The notes under the pieces were generated by a model that was not told where the DNA came from, did no database searches, and saw only the letters and a program-made list of their open reading frames with translations. The position numbers were made by a program, and so were the translations under genes. Below are positions 9,054-18,605 of a DNA stretch of 54,897 nucleotides, one piece after another. The DNA comes from Phycisphaeraceae bacterium (GTDB lineage: Bacteria > Planctomycetota > Phycisphaerae > Phycisphaerales > Phycisphaeraceae). How positions within the stretch are numbered: position 1 is the first letter of the stretch; each line of letters opens with the position of its first letter. The stretch is taken from assembly GCA_029260615.1 (NCBI GenBank), contig JAJDCX010000069.1:1-54897 (forward strand), given 5' to 3'.

Positions 9054-10426
9054 ACGAACCCTTAACCACCACGGGCGATCGCACACCCCGGGCCACGACC
9101 CACCAGAACGGCCACACCCAACGCATCATCGTCGTCGGCGGCACCGAGGCATCTGACCGCCTCGCAGGTTTGATCGACAACAACGGCATGCGCTCCAAGG
9201 TCGTGCCCTCATACCTCTCGGCGTTGGGGGAAGTTTCCAAGAGGCCAGCGGATATTGTTGTCGGCCCCGTCAACGTCCTGAACGGCTCGATGAATGCAAT
9301 CGTCCGTAGCCTGCGAACACTCGCGCCGGGTACCCGGCTGGTCGCGCTGGGTAATCAAGACGGTGCCACGTTGAGTGAGCAGGCCGTAGCCGCAGGGTTT
9401 GATGACTGCCTGGTCGGACCGATCGGCCTGGAAGCGCTCGACCGCCTGATTGGCATCCACCGTTCGCAAGTAACTCAAAGCCCGGCGCATACCCAAGTGA
9501 ATCCTCTGCCGGACAACAACGGCTCTTCACAACCCGACGCGACTAACCCCGGCGATGCACCGCCTGATTCTTCCCTATCAGAGGAACTGGGCGATATCGA
9601 TCTGGTCGATTCGCTTCTAGCCGGCCAAGGCGGGCTGGCGTCCGTGGCGGTCCGTTTAATCCAATCACAATCCGGCCTGCACGGCGTGGGCCTGCGCCCG
9701 GCTGATGGCGAATCACCGCAAGGTGACGCTTCAGTCTTCGTGACTTATCAGGGCCGACGTCTTGGCCAACTCCACGCCCCTCACCCGGCAACGGCCGAGC
9801 AGCTTGAACCCTGGGCCGACTGGTTGGCGAGGTGGTTAGCGCTTGGCGATCAGGTCACCGAGCTTAACGACATGGCGTTGCGCGATGAACTCACTGGCAT
9901 CTGGAACCGCCGATACTTCAACCGTTTCCTCAAACGCATCCTCCACCGCGCCGCCACCGACCGATCCCAAGTCACGCTGCTGATGTTCGATATCGATGAC
10001 TTCAAGCTCTACAACGACAAGTACGGCCACGCCACCGGCGACGAAGTCCTAAGCGAAACCGCCCGGCTGATGCTCTCGGTGGTGCGCGAACACGACGTCG
10101 TAGCCCGTATCGGTGGGGACGAGTTCGCTGTCATCTTCTGGGACAATGAAAAGCCGCGTAAGCCCAACAGCGAACACCCCCAGGACGTCGTTGCCGCCGC
10201 ACGCAGGTTCCAGGACGCCATCTGCTCGCACCGCTTCCCCAAGCTCTTGGACAAGGCCATGGGCCGGCTTACGGTGTCCGGGGGGTTGGCCTGTTTCCCC
10301 TGGGACGGCCGCACACCCGACGAGCTGCTCGCCCGGGCCGACGCCATGGCCCTGCAATCCAAACGCCAGGGGAAAAACGCCATAACCTTCGGTACCGGCT
10401 CCAAACGACCCTGCCCCGAAGAATAA
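9050..10426 (+). CDS. Diguanylate cyclase with N-terminal receiver-like domain
   Basis: The product would make cyclic di-GMP from two GTP. The C-terminal GGDEF domain is intact: ARIGGDEFAVIFW places GGDEF at residues 355-359. The preceding REHD at 346-349 sits five residues before it, the geometry of the allosteric product-inhibition site. Residues 20-145 resemble a CheY-like receiver (RIIVVGGTEASDRLAGLI, FDDCLVGPIGLEALDRLI) with a poorly conserved phosphorylation site. The middle section may be a GAF-like region. It overlaps the preceding receiver-like gene by four bases. The protein is soluble, 458 residues. Confidence 0.93.
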   Translation: MNEPLTTTGDRTPRATTHQNGHTQRIIVVGGTEASDRLAGLIDNNGMRSKVVPSYLSALGEVSKRPADIVVGPVNVLNGSMNAIVRSLRTLAPGTRLVALGNQDGATLSEQAVAAGFDDCLVGPIGLEALDRLIGIHRSQVTQSPAHTQVNPLPDNNGSSQPDATNPGDAPPDSSLSEELGDIDLVDSLLAGQGGLASVAVRLIQSQSGLHGVGLRPADGESPQGDASVFVTYQGRRLGQLHAPHPATAEQLEPWADWLARWLALGDQVTELNDMALRDELTGIWNRRYFNRFLKRILHRAATDRSQVTLLMFDIDDFKLYNDKYGHATGDEVLSETARLMLSVVREHDVVARIGGDEFAVIFWDNEKPRKPNSEHPQDVVAAARRFQDAICSHRFPKLLDKAMGRLTVSGGLACFPWDGRTPDELLARADAMALQSKRQGKNAITFGTGSKRPCPEE

Positions 10427-10556
10427 TCCCGACTGGGCGATCCCCTCGACAAGCGGTATCACAAGGGCTTACGTCCGTGGCAGGGCGAAACTTCAATTAT
10501 TTCTCCCCAGTGCCCCCCGTCATCCGTCGGAATCTGTAAAGTACCGACAATCGGCA

Positions 10557-10585
10557 TTGCCTTTACGGGCAAACTGGCTGATAAT
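10557..10585 (+). promoter_or_regulatory. Sigma-70-type promoter for transketolase
   Basis: TTGCCT at 10557-10562 and GATAAT at 10580-10585 are separated by 17 bases. The hexamers and spacing fit a housekeeping promoter and would start transcription about 45 bases before the transketolase ATG at 10637. This is a prediction from consensus only. Confidence 0.45.
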
Positions 10586-10636
10586 TCCCCGCTCGATCCA
10601 CACACAGCCTCCCACAGCTAAAAAGGGCCACCCTCT

Positions 10637-12607
10637 ATGTCGTTTGACTCCACCATCCAGGCCAAGGCCATCAGCATCACCCGGCTCAGCTACGAAATGA
10701 CCGCCTCCTCCGGCTCGGGCCACCCCACGACCTGTGCCAGCCTCGCACACATAGTCTCGGTCCTGATGTACCAACACATGCGATACGAGCCCGTCAACCC
10801 CGGGCACCCAAGCAGCGACCGTCTGGTCCTCTCCGAAGGCCACGCCGTCCCCATCGTCTACGCCGCCTGCGCCGACCTGGGCATCCACATAGGCAAAGAT
10901 AAAGACAACCTCCGGGCGATGACCCGCGAAGACGCGATGGCCCTGCGTGAGATCGACTCCGTGGTAGATGGCCACCCCAACCCAGCCGAGGGCTTCCCCT
11001 TCTTCGACACCGCCACCGGCTCCCTGGGCCAGGGCCTCTCACACGCCGCCGGCCTCGCCGCCGCTGCCAAGATCGACGGCCTGGACAAACGCATCTTCTG
11101 CATCATCGGCGACGGTGAATCGCGTGAAGGTCAGATATGGGAAGCCGTCGACTTCATCAAGGACCACAACCTCAAAGCCATCTGCACCATCTTCAACTGC
11201 AACGCCTACGGCCAGGCCGACAAGGTCAGTGACCAGCAGTCCGCCAAAACCACCGCTAAAAAACTCGAGGCCGCCGGCTACACCGTCCTGGCCATCGACG
11301 GGCACAGCCCATCGGCCATCCAGGACGCGCTCTCCCAGCACGCCCAGGCACAGTTCGACCCACAGGCCGCGCCCATCGCCATTGTCGCCAAGACCCAAAA
11401 GGGCTGGGGCAGTGCTTCCCAGCAGGGCCAGGGCCACCACGGCAAGCCCGCCGTCGGCGGTGAACTGGCCAGTGCCATCGAAGAGCTCGAAGCCACCGGC
11501 CGATCCCTCGGTGCCGCCGCCGACTCCGCGCTGAAGATCGGCATGATGTCGCCGAAAAAACCCGAACACCCCCAGCCACAGCCCGTCATCGGATTCAACG
11601 ACGCCATGCAGCAGTTCGGCCTCGGCGACGCCCTCGCCAAGGGCAAGTACGCCACACGCCGAGCCTACGGCGTAGCGCTGCGTGCCTTGGGTCTTGCTAA
11701 CCCTAATGTCGTCTCACTCGACGCAGACGTCAGCAACTCGACCTTCGCGGATATGTTCGCCAATGACGAAACCCTCGCCGATCGTTTCATCGAGTGCCGC
11801 ATCGCCGAGCAGAACATGTTCTCCGTCGCGGCCGGCCTAAGCGCCGGCGGGAAGATCCCGTTCGCCTCCACCTTTGCCAAGTTTGTGGTCCGCGGTTACG
11901 ACCAGATCGAGATGGCTGTCAACAGCGGTGCGAACTTCAAGGTCGTCGGATCCCATGCCGGCATCTCCCTCGCCGCCGACGGCCCAAGCCAGATGTCACT
12001 CCCCGACATCGCATGGTTCCGCTCTTTCGCCACCATGCAACGACAAAACGGCACACCCGGGTTCTACGTCCTCCAGCCCTCCGACGCCTACCAGGCCTAC
12101 GCACTCACACTCGCCATGGCCGAGTACGACGGCCCCTGCTACATGCGGACACTCCGGCCTGACACCGAGTTCCTCTACGGTGAAAACGACACCTTCACCC
12201 TCGGCGGCCACGAAGTCCTCACCGAAGGCCGTGACCTCCTGATCGTCGCCTCCGGCTACATGGTCCACGAAGCCAACAAGGCACTGGACGACCTCGACGC
12301 ACAAGGCATCGACGCCACACTCGTCGATCTGTATTCGCTCCCCTTCGACGCCGACGCCATCCTCGACCTCGCCAACGAAAACAACGGCATGATCCTCACC
12401 CTCGAAGACAACTACGGCGGCGGCATCGGCTCGGCCATCGCTGACGCCGTTGCCGAAGATGGCGGCGGATTCACCGTCCACCAACTCTACGTCAAGAACC
12501 TCCCCAAGTCCGGCAGAACCACCGACGACGTCATGAACTACTGCGGCGTCAGCGCCAAGCACATCGTCGAAAAAGCCATGGCCATGCTCGAACTCTCTGC
12601 GACTTGA
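10637..12607 (+). CDS. tkt: Transketolase
   Basis: Transketolase moves two-carbon ketol units in the pentose phosphate pathway using thiamine diphosphate. The 656-residue protein has the cofactor signature GDGESREGQIWEA with a downstream NCNAYGQAD. The pyrimidine domain has RIAEQNMFSVAAGLS and GSHAGISLAADGPSQMSLPD, followed by a C-terminal domain (YMVHEANKALDDL, LTLEDNYGGGIGSAIADAV). It carries the full three-domain arrangement in one chain. AAAAGGG lies about 10 bases before the ATG. A strong terminator follows at 12637, so the gene appears to be a single-gene unit. Confidence 0.96.
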   Translation: MSFDSTIQAKAISITRLSYEMTASSGSGHPTTCASLAHIVSVLMYQHMRYEPVNPGHPSSDRLVLSEGHAVPIVYAACADLGIHIGKDKDNLRAMTREDAMALREIDSVVDGHPNPAEGFPFFDTATGSLGQGLSHAAGLAAAAKIDGLDKRIFCIIGDGESREGQIWEAVDFIKDHNLKAICTIFNCNAYGQADKVSDQQSAKTTAKKLEAAGYTVLAIDGHSPSAIQDALSQHAQAQFDPQAAPIAIVAKTQKGWGSASQQGQGHHGKPAVGGELASAIEELEATGRSLGAAADSALKIGMMSPKKPEHPQPQPVIGFNDAMQQFGLGDALAKGKYATRRAYGVALRALGLANPNVVSLDADVSNSTFADMFANDETLADRFIECRIAEQNMFSVAAGLSAGGKIPFASTFAKFVVRGYDQIEMAVNSGANFKVVGSHAGISLAADGPSQMSLPDIAWFRSFATMQRQNGTPGFYVLQPSDAYQAYALTLAMAEYDGPCYMRTLRPDTEFLYGENDTFTLGGHEVLTEGRDLLIVASGYMVHEANKALDDLDAQGIDATLVDLYSLPFDADAILDLANENNGMILTLEDNYGGGIGSAIADAVAEDGGGFTVHQLYVKNLPKSGRTTDDVMNYCGVSAKHIVEKAMAMLELSAT

Positions 12608-12636
12608 TACAGATAAACCACCAATCTAAATACCCT

Positions 12637-12668
12637 AACGCTCACACCAGCCCGGCGTGAGCGTTTTT
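12637..12668 (+). terminator. Rho-independent terminator after transketolase
   Basis: A perfect 9-bp stem, AACGCTCAC with GTGAGCGTT, encloses an 11-base loop and runs into five T residues. Confidence 0.85.
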
Positions 12669-12715
12669 CATTCTCGGGATCGCATGGCTGGGCCGTGGTG
12701 TGCTATGCTTTCCCC

Positions 12716-13393
12716 GTGATCGAACTCATCACCGAGACATTCCGTGATCTGATCTCGCGCGGCGGGGTAGTGATGTGGCCGTTGCTGGCGTTGAGCCTGC
12801 TGTCGGTGACGCTGTTGTTTGAGCGTTGCTGGTTTTTTATCAGGACCAACCGTCCCGGCAAGGTGTTGCGGGGCCGTGCGATGGCACGCAGCCTACGGCT
12901 CAACGACCGGGCCGGTGCTAAGGCGATCGCTCAAACCGACGGGGGGCTGTATGGGGACGTGGTTTTACGCCTGCTTGGTGAGCCTGTGACCGAGGCGGCG
13001 GCGATGGATGTCGTCGAATCCCAACGGCCCAGGCTCGAACGCTTCATGCCCACGCTCTCCACGATCATCACCGTCGCCCCGATGCTCGGCATCCTCGGGA
13101 CGGTGCTGGGGATCATCTCAAGTTTCGAGTTATTGTCCGACCAGGCCGCGACGGTCGATCCCCGTTCGGTCAGTCAGGGGATCGCCGAGGCCTTGATAAC
13201 CACCGCTGCCGGGCTGGTGATCGCCATCTTCACGCTCTTCCCCTATAACTCTCTACGTGCCCAGATCGACCGGAGCCTCTCGGCCATCGAATCCCTGGCG
13301 TGGGCGGCAGTGGCAGGCCAGGACAAGGGCGGCCAGATCCAGGCCCAGTCGGGCCCTGACAAGGCGGATACAATTAATCCGCATCAGTCTTGA
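12716..13393 (+). CDS. MotA/TolQ/ExbB-family proton channel protein
   Basis: This 225-residue inner-membrane protein has one N-terminal helix (GGVVMWPLLALSLLSVTLLF), a cytoplasmic region, and two further helices (TIITVAPMLGILGTVLGIIS and the EALITTAAGLVIAIFTLF region). That is the ExbB/TolQ arrangement. Such proteins use the proton gradient to drive a TonB- or TolA-like partner, but no ExbD/TolR gene follows here. I chose the GTG at 12716 because TATGCT at 12704-12709 ends 6 bases upstream; a GTG at 12695 is the alternative. Confidence 0.85.
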   Translation: MIELITETFRDLISRGGVVMWPLLALSLLSVTLLFERCWFFIRTNRPGKVLRGRAMARSLRLNDRAGAKAIAQTDGGLYGDVVLRLLGEPVTEAAAMDVVESQRPRLERFMPTLSTIITVAPMLGILGTVLGIISSFELLSDQAATVDPRSVSQGIAEALITTAAGLVIAIFTLFPYNSLRAQIDRSLSAIESLAWAAVAGQDKGGQIQAQSGPDKADTINPHQS

Positions 13394-13456
13394 TATCGTG
13401 GGTTGATACTGTTTGGCAGGAGAGGGTTGACCGATAGTTTAGGAATACAAGCAAAC

Positions 13457-13480
13457 GGCGTGTGGGGTTAGCCCCACGCC
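13457..13480 (+). promoter_or_regulatory. Hairpin in the leader of the glucan phosphorylase gene
   Basis: GGCG-TG-TGGGG, TTAG, CCCCACGCC can fold into a 9-bp stem with a two-base bulge, 34 bases before the ATG at 13514. No T-run follows, so it is not a typical terminator. It could be an RNA stability or translation-control element. Confidence 0.35.
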
Positions 13481-13513
13481 GAAGTAGTGACCGATAAGAT
13501 CCAAGGATTTGAC

Positions 13514-16141
13514 ATGCTTCACCCAAGTCAGGCTCGCATTCATAGTTTCGAAGTTGTTCCGTCGCTTCCCAAGTCGTTGCAGCCGTTGTTGCGGATCGCC
13601 AATAACCTCTGGTGGACCTGGCACCCCGAGGCGGTGGACCTGTTCGTCCGACTTGACCGCGACCACTGGCAGGCCAGCCATCACAACCCCGTGAAGATGC
13701 TGGGCACCGTTTCACAGGAACGCCTCGATGAAGTGGCGAAAGACGCGGGGTACATCACCTCCCTGTCCCAGGCCATCACCAACCTCGAGCGCCACATGAC
13801 ACGCACCCCTTGGTTAGAGTCGGTCGGCAAGGAATCTGACGGCTACACCATCGCCTACTTCTGCGCCGAGTTTGGCATGACCGAATCATTGCAGATCTAC
13901 TCCGGCGGCCTTGGCTGCCTCGCAGGAGACCATCTTAAAAGCGCCAGCGAATTGGGGCTGCCCCTGGTCGCTGTCGGGCTGCTCTACCGCAACGGCTACT
14001 TCCAGCAATACCTCAACGCCGACGGCTGGCAACAGGAATACACCCCCGACCTGGACTTCTCCAACCTCCCGGTCAACCCGGTTAAGGACGACGCCGGCGA
14101 GCAGATCAAAGTTTCCGTCCGCCTCCCCGGCCGAGATGTCCACATCGCGCTATGGAAGGTCGAGGTCGGGCGCATCCCCTTGTACCTCCTGGACACCAAC
14201 CTCCCCGAAAACTCCGAAGCAGACCGCCACATCACCAGCCAACTCTACGGCGGCGACATGGAACTGCGCATCAAACAAGAAATCGTCCTGGGCATCGGCG
14301 GTGTGCGTGCCCTTGAAGCGATCGATATCCGCCCCGATGTCTGTCACATGAACGAGGGCCACTCCGCCTTCCTGTCCCTGGAGCGCATCCGACGGATCAT
14401 TGAGGACCACGGCGTGAACTTCGACGAGGCCCGTCAACTCGCCTCCGCCAGCCACGTCTTCACCACACACACACCCGTCCCAGCAGGGATCGACCGTTTC
14501 CCTCAGGACATGATCCAGCGATACTTCAAGCACTTCCACGACTCGCTGGGCCTGGATATGGAAGGCTTGTTGGCGCTCGGCCGTGAAAACGTCTACGACA
14601 AAAATGAGTTCTTCTCGATGGCAGTCCTCGCCATCCGCACCAGCCAGTGGGCCAACGGTGTCAGCCGATTGCACGGCGAAGTCAGCCGACAGATGTGGAA
14701 CAACATCTGGCAGGGCGTCCCCGAAGACGAAGTTCCGATCACACACGTCACCAACGGCGTACACGCACGGTCCTGGCTGTCCGGCGACCTGATCTACCTG
14801 TTCGATCGCTACCTGGGGGCACGTTGGCAGAACAACCCCGCCGACCACGCCGTCTGGCAGGGCGTCGAGAGCGTCCCCGATGAAGAACTCTGGCGCGTCC
14901 ATGAACGCCGCCGCCGCCACCTGATTAACTGGACCCGTGAAAAACTCGCCGAACAACTCAAAGCCCGCGGCACCAGCCCCGACCAGATCAAGACAGCCTG
15001 CGATGCGCTGGACCCCTCGGCACTGACTATCGGATTCGCACGCCGATTCGCCACCTACAAACGCGGCACGCTATTGCTGCGTGACCTTCAGCGAATCCAG
15101 AAACTATTAACCGACGTCAAACGACCGATCCAGATCCTGGTCGCGGGCAAGGCCCACCCGGCCGACGGCGGGGGCAAAGACCTGATCCGTCAGATCGTGC
15201 AGATCGCCGCCCAGTCCGACGCGGGCTACAAGATCGTTTTCATCGAGAACTACGACATCCACGTTGCACGCAACCTCGTGCAGGGATGCGACGTCTGGCT
15301 GAACACCCCGCGCCGGGGGATGGAAGCCTCCGGCACAAGCGGCATGAAATCTGCGCTCAACGGCGGGCTGAACTGCTCGATCATGGACGGCTGGTGGGAC
15401 GAGGCATTCGAAACCGACCTGGGTTGGTCCATCGGACGCGGTGAGGACTACGCCAATCCTGCCACCGCCGACGAGCTGGAAAGCCACGCACTCTACGACC
15501 TGCTCGAAAAAAACATCATCCCGCTTTTCTACGACCGCGACAGCCACGACGTCCCCGTGAAGTGGATCGCGAAGATGAAAGCCTGCATCACCAAGCTCGC
15601 ACCCCAGTTCAACACCAACCGCATGGTCCAGCAATACACCGAAAACCTCTACCTCCCCGCGCTGAAGAAGGGCCGCTTACTCGCGGCAGATGAACTCGGC
15701 GGCGCGGTCGCACAGGCCAAGCAGGTAGCACGCCTCCGCGACAACTGGTCGGCATTGAAGGTTGTGGACGTTAAGGCCGACACCGCAGAACCCCTGGGTG
15801 TGCGAGAATCCCTGGAAGTCTCCGTCACTGTCCATCTCGGGGAGATCCAGCCCGACGAGCTACGCGTGCAGGTCTACAGCGGCCGACTCGATAACGAGGC
15901 ACGACTCGTAGACGCGATCCACGCAGACATGACACACAGCAAAGACCTCGGCAACGGCCAACACCGATACACCGGCAGCGTCTGTATCAACACAAGCGGC
16001 CGCCACGGCTTCGCCGTCCGCATCGTCCCCGGCGGCAAGATGTTCGACGGCATGGTCGTCCCCGGCCTGATCCACTGGGACGCACAACCCACCACCGCGC
16101 CAAAGACAAAGAACAAACCCGAGCACGAAAAGGTCGCATAG
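13514..16141 (+). CDS. glgP: Alpha-glucan phosphorylase (GT35) with DUF3417 N-terminus
   Basis: The enzyme releases glucose 1-phosphate from glycogen or maltodextrin using pyridoxal phosphate. The N-terminal domain (IANNLWWTWHPEAVDLF) is the DUF3417 type found in the short bacterial and archaeal phosphorylase branch. Downstream are CAEFGMTESLQIYSGGLG, the MNEGHSAF motif and EASGTSGMKSALNGGLN, the conserved C-terminal segment near the cofactor-binding site. The start at 13514 is favoured by AAGGA seven to ten bases upstream; a GTG at 13487 would add nine residues. The 875-residue length fits this branch. It stands alone with no glgB or malQ neighbour. Confidence 0.94.
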   Translation: MLHPSQARIHSFEVVPSLPKSLQPLLRIANNLWWTWHPEAVDLFVRLDRDHWQASHHNPVKMLGTVSQERLDEVAKDAGYITSLSQAITNLERHMTRTPWLESVGKESDGYTIAYFCAEFGMTESLQIYSGGLGCLAGDHLKSASELGLPLVAVGLLYRNGYFQQYLNADGWQQEYTPDLDFSNLPVNPVKDDAGEQIKVSVRLPGRDVHIALWKVEVGRIPLYLLDTNLPENSEADRHITSQLYGGDMELRIKQEIVLGIGGVRALEAIDIRPDVCHMNEGHSAFLSLERIRRIIEDHGVNFDEARQLASASHVFTTHTPVPAGIDRFPQDMIQRYFKHFHDSLGLDMEGLLALGRENVYDKNEFFSMAVLAIRTSQWANGVSRLHGEVSRQMWNNIWQGVPEDEVPITHVTNGVHARSWLSGDLIYLFDRYLGARWQNNPADHAVWQGVESVPDEELWRVHERRRRHLINWTREKLAEQLKARGTSPDQIKTACDALDPSALTIGFARRFATYKRGTLLLRDLQRIQKLLTDVKRPIQILVAGKAHPADGGGKDLIRQIVQIAAQSDAGYKIVFIENYDIHVARNLVQGCDVWLNTPRRGMEASGTSGMKSALNGGLNCSIMDGWWDEAFETDLGWSIGRGEDYANPATADELESHALYDLLEKNIIPLFYDRDSHDVPVKWIAKMKACITKLAPQFNTNRMVQQYTENLYLPALKKGRLLAADELGGAVAQAKQVARLRDNWSALKVVDVKADTAEPLGVRESLEVSVTVHLGEIQPDELRVQVYSGRLDNEARLVDAIHADMTHSKDLGNGQHRYTGSVCINTSGRHGFAVRIVPGGKMFDGMVVPGLIHWDAQPTTAPKTKNKPEHEKVA

Positions 16142-16259
16142 CAGGCGTCTTTAGTGACACTGGCTGATCAATGTGCCTTTTGTCGTGGCTATGGGTGTGC
16201 CCGGACATCCCACCCTCTTTAGTGGGTTGTACTTGGCCTGATCGCCTACAATACCGCCC

Positions 16260-17207
16260 ATGCGTGAGCTCGAACTGCTATCGCACATCTACCGATCCAA
16301 CCCCACCCTCCCCGTGGGTGTCACGATTCCCCCCGGCGATGACATGGGGGCTGTGACACTCGGTGGGGCGAGTGTTTTAGTCACCGTTGACCAGGTCGCC
16401 GACGGGGTCCATGTAGACCTCGCCAGCACGCCCATCGAAAAGGTCGGCCGTAAAGCCATCACACGCAACCTCTCGGACGTCGCCGCCATGGCCGCCAAAC
16501 CGGTTGGTGCGGTCGCCGCCGCCTGCCTGCCCAAGGGTTTCGGCCAAGACATGGCCAAGGCTCTTTTCGATGCGATGCACGCCTCCGCCGAGAGTTTCAA
16601 CTGCCCCTTGATTGGCGGAGATATCTCGATGTGGGACCAGCGGTTGATCCTGACCGTCACAATCTTCGCCGAACCCGACGGGATCGATCCGGTGTTACGC
16701 AGCGGCGCGCAGGTCGGCGACGTGATCTATGTCACCGGCCAACTCGGCGGGAGCATCATCACTCTGGACGACCCACCCGGCTACACGCACCACCTGGACT
16801 TCACCCCCCGCATCGACCTCGCCCGCAAGCTCGCCGCGGACCCGACCACCCGCCCCCGCGCCATGATCGACCTAAGCGACGGATTGGGTTTGGACCTCCC
16901 ACGAATCTGCGAACAAAGCGGCGTCTGCGCCCAACTCGATACAGACAGACTCCCGATCAGCCCCGCCGCACACCTCGCAGCCCAACGATCCGGCCAACCC
17001 GCATGGCAACACGCGCTGGGCGACGGAGAAGATTACGAATTGTGTTTCACCGCACCCCCCGGCACCTTGCCTGATGAAGTAGAAGGCGTCCCGATCACCG
17101 AAGTAGGCCGAATCGTCGCACAACGGCCTGGCTCCCGCATGACCGTCCATCTGCCCGACGGCACGCTCGCCGACACCGCCGGCCTCGGTTGGGAGCATCT
17201 GGGATGA
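16260..17207 (+). CDS. thiL: Thiamine-monophosphate kinase
   Basis: ThiL phosphorylates thiamine monophosphate to the active diphosphate. The 315-residue protein shows PPGDDMGAV, VTVDQVADGVHVD, KAITRNLSDVAAMAAKP, GGDISM and MIDLSDGLGLDLPRIC, the ATP-binding and metal-binding segments of the AIR synthase-like fold. TACAAT at 16247-16252 ends 7 bases before the ATG and no Shine-Dalgarno is present, so the mRNA may be leaderless. It overlaps the tsaE start by four bases (ATGA). Confidence 0.94.
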   Translation: MRELELLSHIYRSNPTLPVGVTIPPGDDMGAVTLGGASVLVTVDQVADGVHVDLASTPIEKVGRKAITRNLSDVAAMAAKPVGAVAAACLPKGFGQDMAKALFDAMHASAESFNCPLIGGDISMWDQRLILTVTIFAEPDGIDPVLRSGAQVGDVIYVTGQLGGSIITLDDPPGYTHHLDFTPRIDLARKLAADPTTRPRAMIDLSDGLGLDLPRICEQSGVCAQLDTDRLPISPAAHLAAQRSGQPAWQHALGDGEDYELCFTAPPGTLPDEVEGVPITEVGRIVAQRPGSRMTVHLPDGTLADTAGLGWEHLG

Positions 17208-17734
17208 CCGGCAACGACTCAACCATCCAGTTGGTTTCGACCAGCGTCGAGCAGACGATGGCGATCGCCGAGACAGTGGCAAAGGCCGCCACACCCGGCG
17301 ATCTTGTTGGGCTCATCGGCGAACTAGGGGCCGGCAAGACCCAGTTCGTCCGAGGCATGGCCGTAGGCCTGGGTATCTCGCCGCGTAAAGTCTCCAGCCC
17401 GACGTTCGTGTTCCTTCAGGAATACCCCGTGGACGACACCGACACCGACTCGCTGGTGTTGGTTCATATCGACGCTTACCGCCTGGTTGGCGTGGACGAT
17501 CTGCAATCAATCGGCTGGGACGGCAACGCCCAGGAGCTGCGCCACGGAGCGGTCTTAGCCGTCGAATGGGCCGACCGGATCACGGATGCACTCGGTGCGG
17601 ACTGGTTAGAGGTCGCCTTAGAACACACAGACGCGGGGCGAACCATCACACTCTCGCCTCACGGCCTTTGGCGGGATAAGATGCCGGTGCTTCGCCAAGA
17701 TTTAAACAACATCACCCAACCCGAACAAGCCTAA
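17204..17734 (+). CDS. tsaE: tRNA threonylcarbamoyladenosine biosynthesis ATPase TsaE
   Basis: TsaE is the P-loop ATPase that supports TsaBD in making the t6A modification at position 37 of ANN-decoding tRNAs. The Walker A motif [15 protein letters not shown], the KVSSPTFVF segment and [19 protein letters not shown] are typical. At 176 residues it has the normal family length. Translation is probably coupled to thiL through the overlapping ATGA, and yacG follows five bases after its stop. Confidence 0.94.
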   Translation: MTGNDSTIQLVSTSVEQTMAIAETVAKAATPGDLVGLIGELGAGKTQFVRGMAVGLGISPRKVSSPTFVFLQEYPVDDTDTDSLVLVHIDAYRLVGVDDLQSIGWDGNAQELRHGAVLAVEWADRITDALGADWLEVALEHTDAGRTITLSPHGLWRDKMPVLRQDLNNITQPEQA

Positions 17735-17739
17735 AGCCG

Positions 17740-17928
17740 ATGGTCGCACAAGCCCAGAACAACCCGAAGAATCAATGCCCGATCTGTAGCGAGCCGACCA
17801 CCCCCGACGCCGCCACATTTCCATTCTGCAGCGAACGTTGCCAGAAGATCGACCTGGGCAAATGGCTCGATGGCAAGTACATCATCAGCCGATCAATCGA
17901 AGAGAGCGATCTTGAAGAAGGGGGGTAA
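17740..17928 (+). CDS. yacG: YacG-like zinc protein (DNA gyrase inhibitor family)
   Basis: This 62-residue protein has the paired zinc ligands of YacG: CPICSEP, then [20 protein letters not shown]. In Escherichia coli YacG binds GyrB and inhibits gyrase. The family is short and this length is normal. It is the last gene of the thiL-tsaE-yacG unit and converges with the Fur-family gene. Confidence 0.9.
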   Translation: MVAQAQNNPKNQCPICSEPTTPDAATFPFCSERCQKIDLGKWLDGKYIISRSIEESDLEEGG

Positions 17929-17992
17929 GCAGAAACCGGATGTGTCAGCGGCCTGTTTATAATAGATAAAATGAGCCCGTATTTCTCACGCC

Positions 17993-18490
17993 TCATCCGT
18001 CTTCGGCTTCCTCTGCCTGTTCCGCCTTCCGCGCCTCGGGGCTGATCCCGTAAATCACAAACCGGTGACTCACCGGGTCGAACCCGTGCTCTTTACAAAG
18101 CCGGTTACGCAGCTCGGTCAGTTCCGCGGCCGAGAACTCGATGATCGTGTTAGTCTCAACACAAACCAGATGGCCCTTGGGCTCCTTGCCAAAGGAAAGC
18201 CGGTAGTGTGCCTGGCGTGAGTCGATCAGCACCTCGGAGATGATCTTCGCTTCCAGCAGATGCTTAAGCGTGCGGTAGATGGTTGCCTTGCTCACACGGT
18301 GGTCGGCTCCCCGCATCTCCTGCAACAACTCATCGGCCTCAAACACGCCCGGCTTCGCCAGTACCGCGTCGAGGATTAACGCCCGCTCCGTGGTGAACTT
18401 CAATCCCTGACGCTTGAGGAACCGCCGAAAAATCGCGCACAGCGGCAAGATCATCTGGTCGTCGGCTGCGGCGGGGGGGGCCTTACTCAT
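17993..18490 (-). CDS. Fur-family transcriptional regulator
   Basis: The 165-residue protein has the Fur winged helix (RQGLKFTTERALILDAVL, VSKATIYRTLKHLLEA) and part of the C-terminal dimerisation domain (HYRLSFGKEPKGHLVCVETNTIIEF). The usual histidine cluster is reduced, and the structural CxxC is CVET, so the second cysteine is absent. The metal or signal is therefore uncertain (Fur, Zur or PerR-like). The start is the ATG at 18490: TACAAT at 18497-18502 ends 6 bases upstream. Longer reading upstream to 18577 is less likely. Confidence 0.88.
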   Translation of the reverse strand: MSKAPPAAADDQMILPLCAIFRRFLKRQGLKFTTERALILDAVLAKPGVFEADELLQEMRGADHRVSKATIYRTLKHLLEAKIISEVLIDSRQAHYRLSFGKEPKGHLVCVETNTIIEFSAAELTELRNRLCKEHGFDPVSHRFVIYGISPEARKAEQAEEAEDG

Positions 18491-18605
18491 GCCCTTATTG
18501 TAGCCACCCAACACCCCCACGGATAGGACGGGTGGCCCCCCGGCGAAGACACTGCTATCTTGCCCGGTCGGTATCACTTTTACACACCGACCCAGGAGTG
18601 ACAGC

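Noticed and set aside
16205-16228. CCCAC/GTGGG hairpin as a terminator after the glucan phosphorylase.
   Set aside because: Only five base pairs and no continuous T-run; it could as well be part of the thiL promoter region.
17971-18045. A 24-codon open frame with TATAAT ending 7 bases before its ATG, antisense to the 3' end of the Fur-family gene.
   Set aside because: It fits the leaderless pattern, but its codons are the antisense of a conserved gene and the peptide is Leu/Pro/Arg-rich with no recognisable feature. It is more likely an accidental frame.
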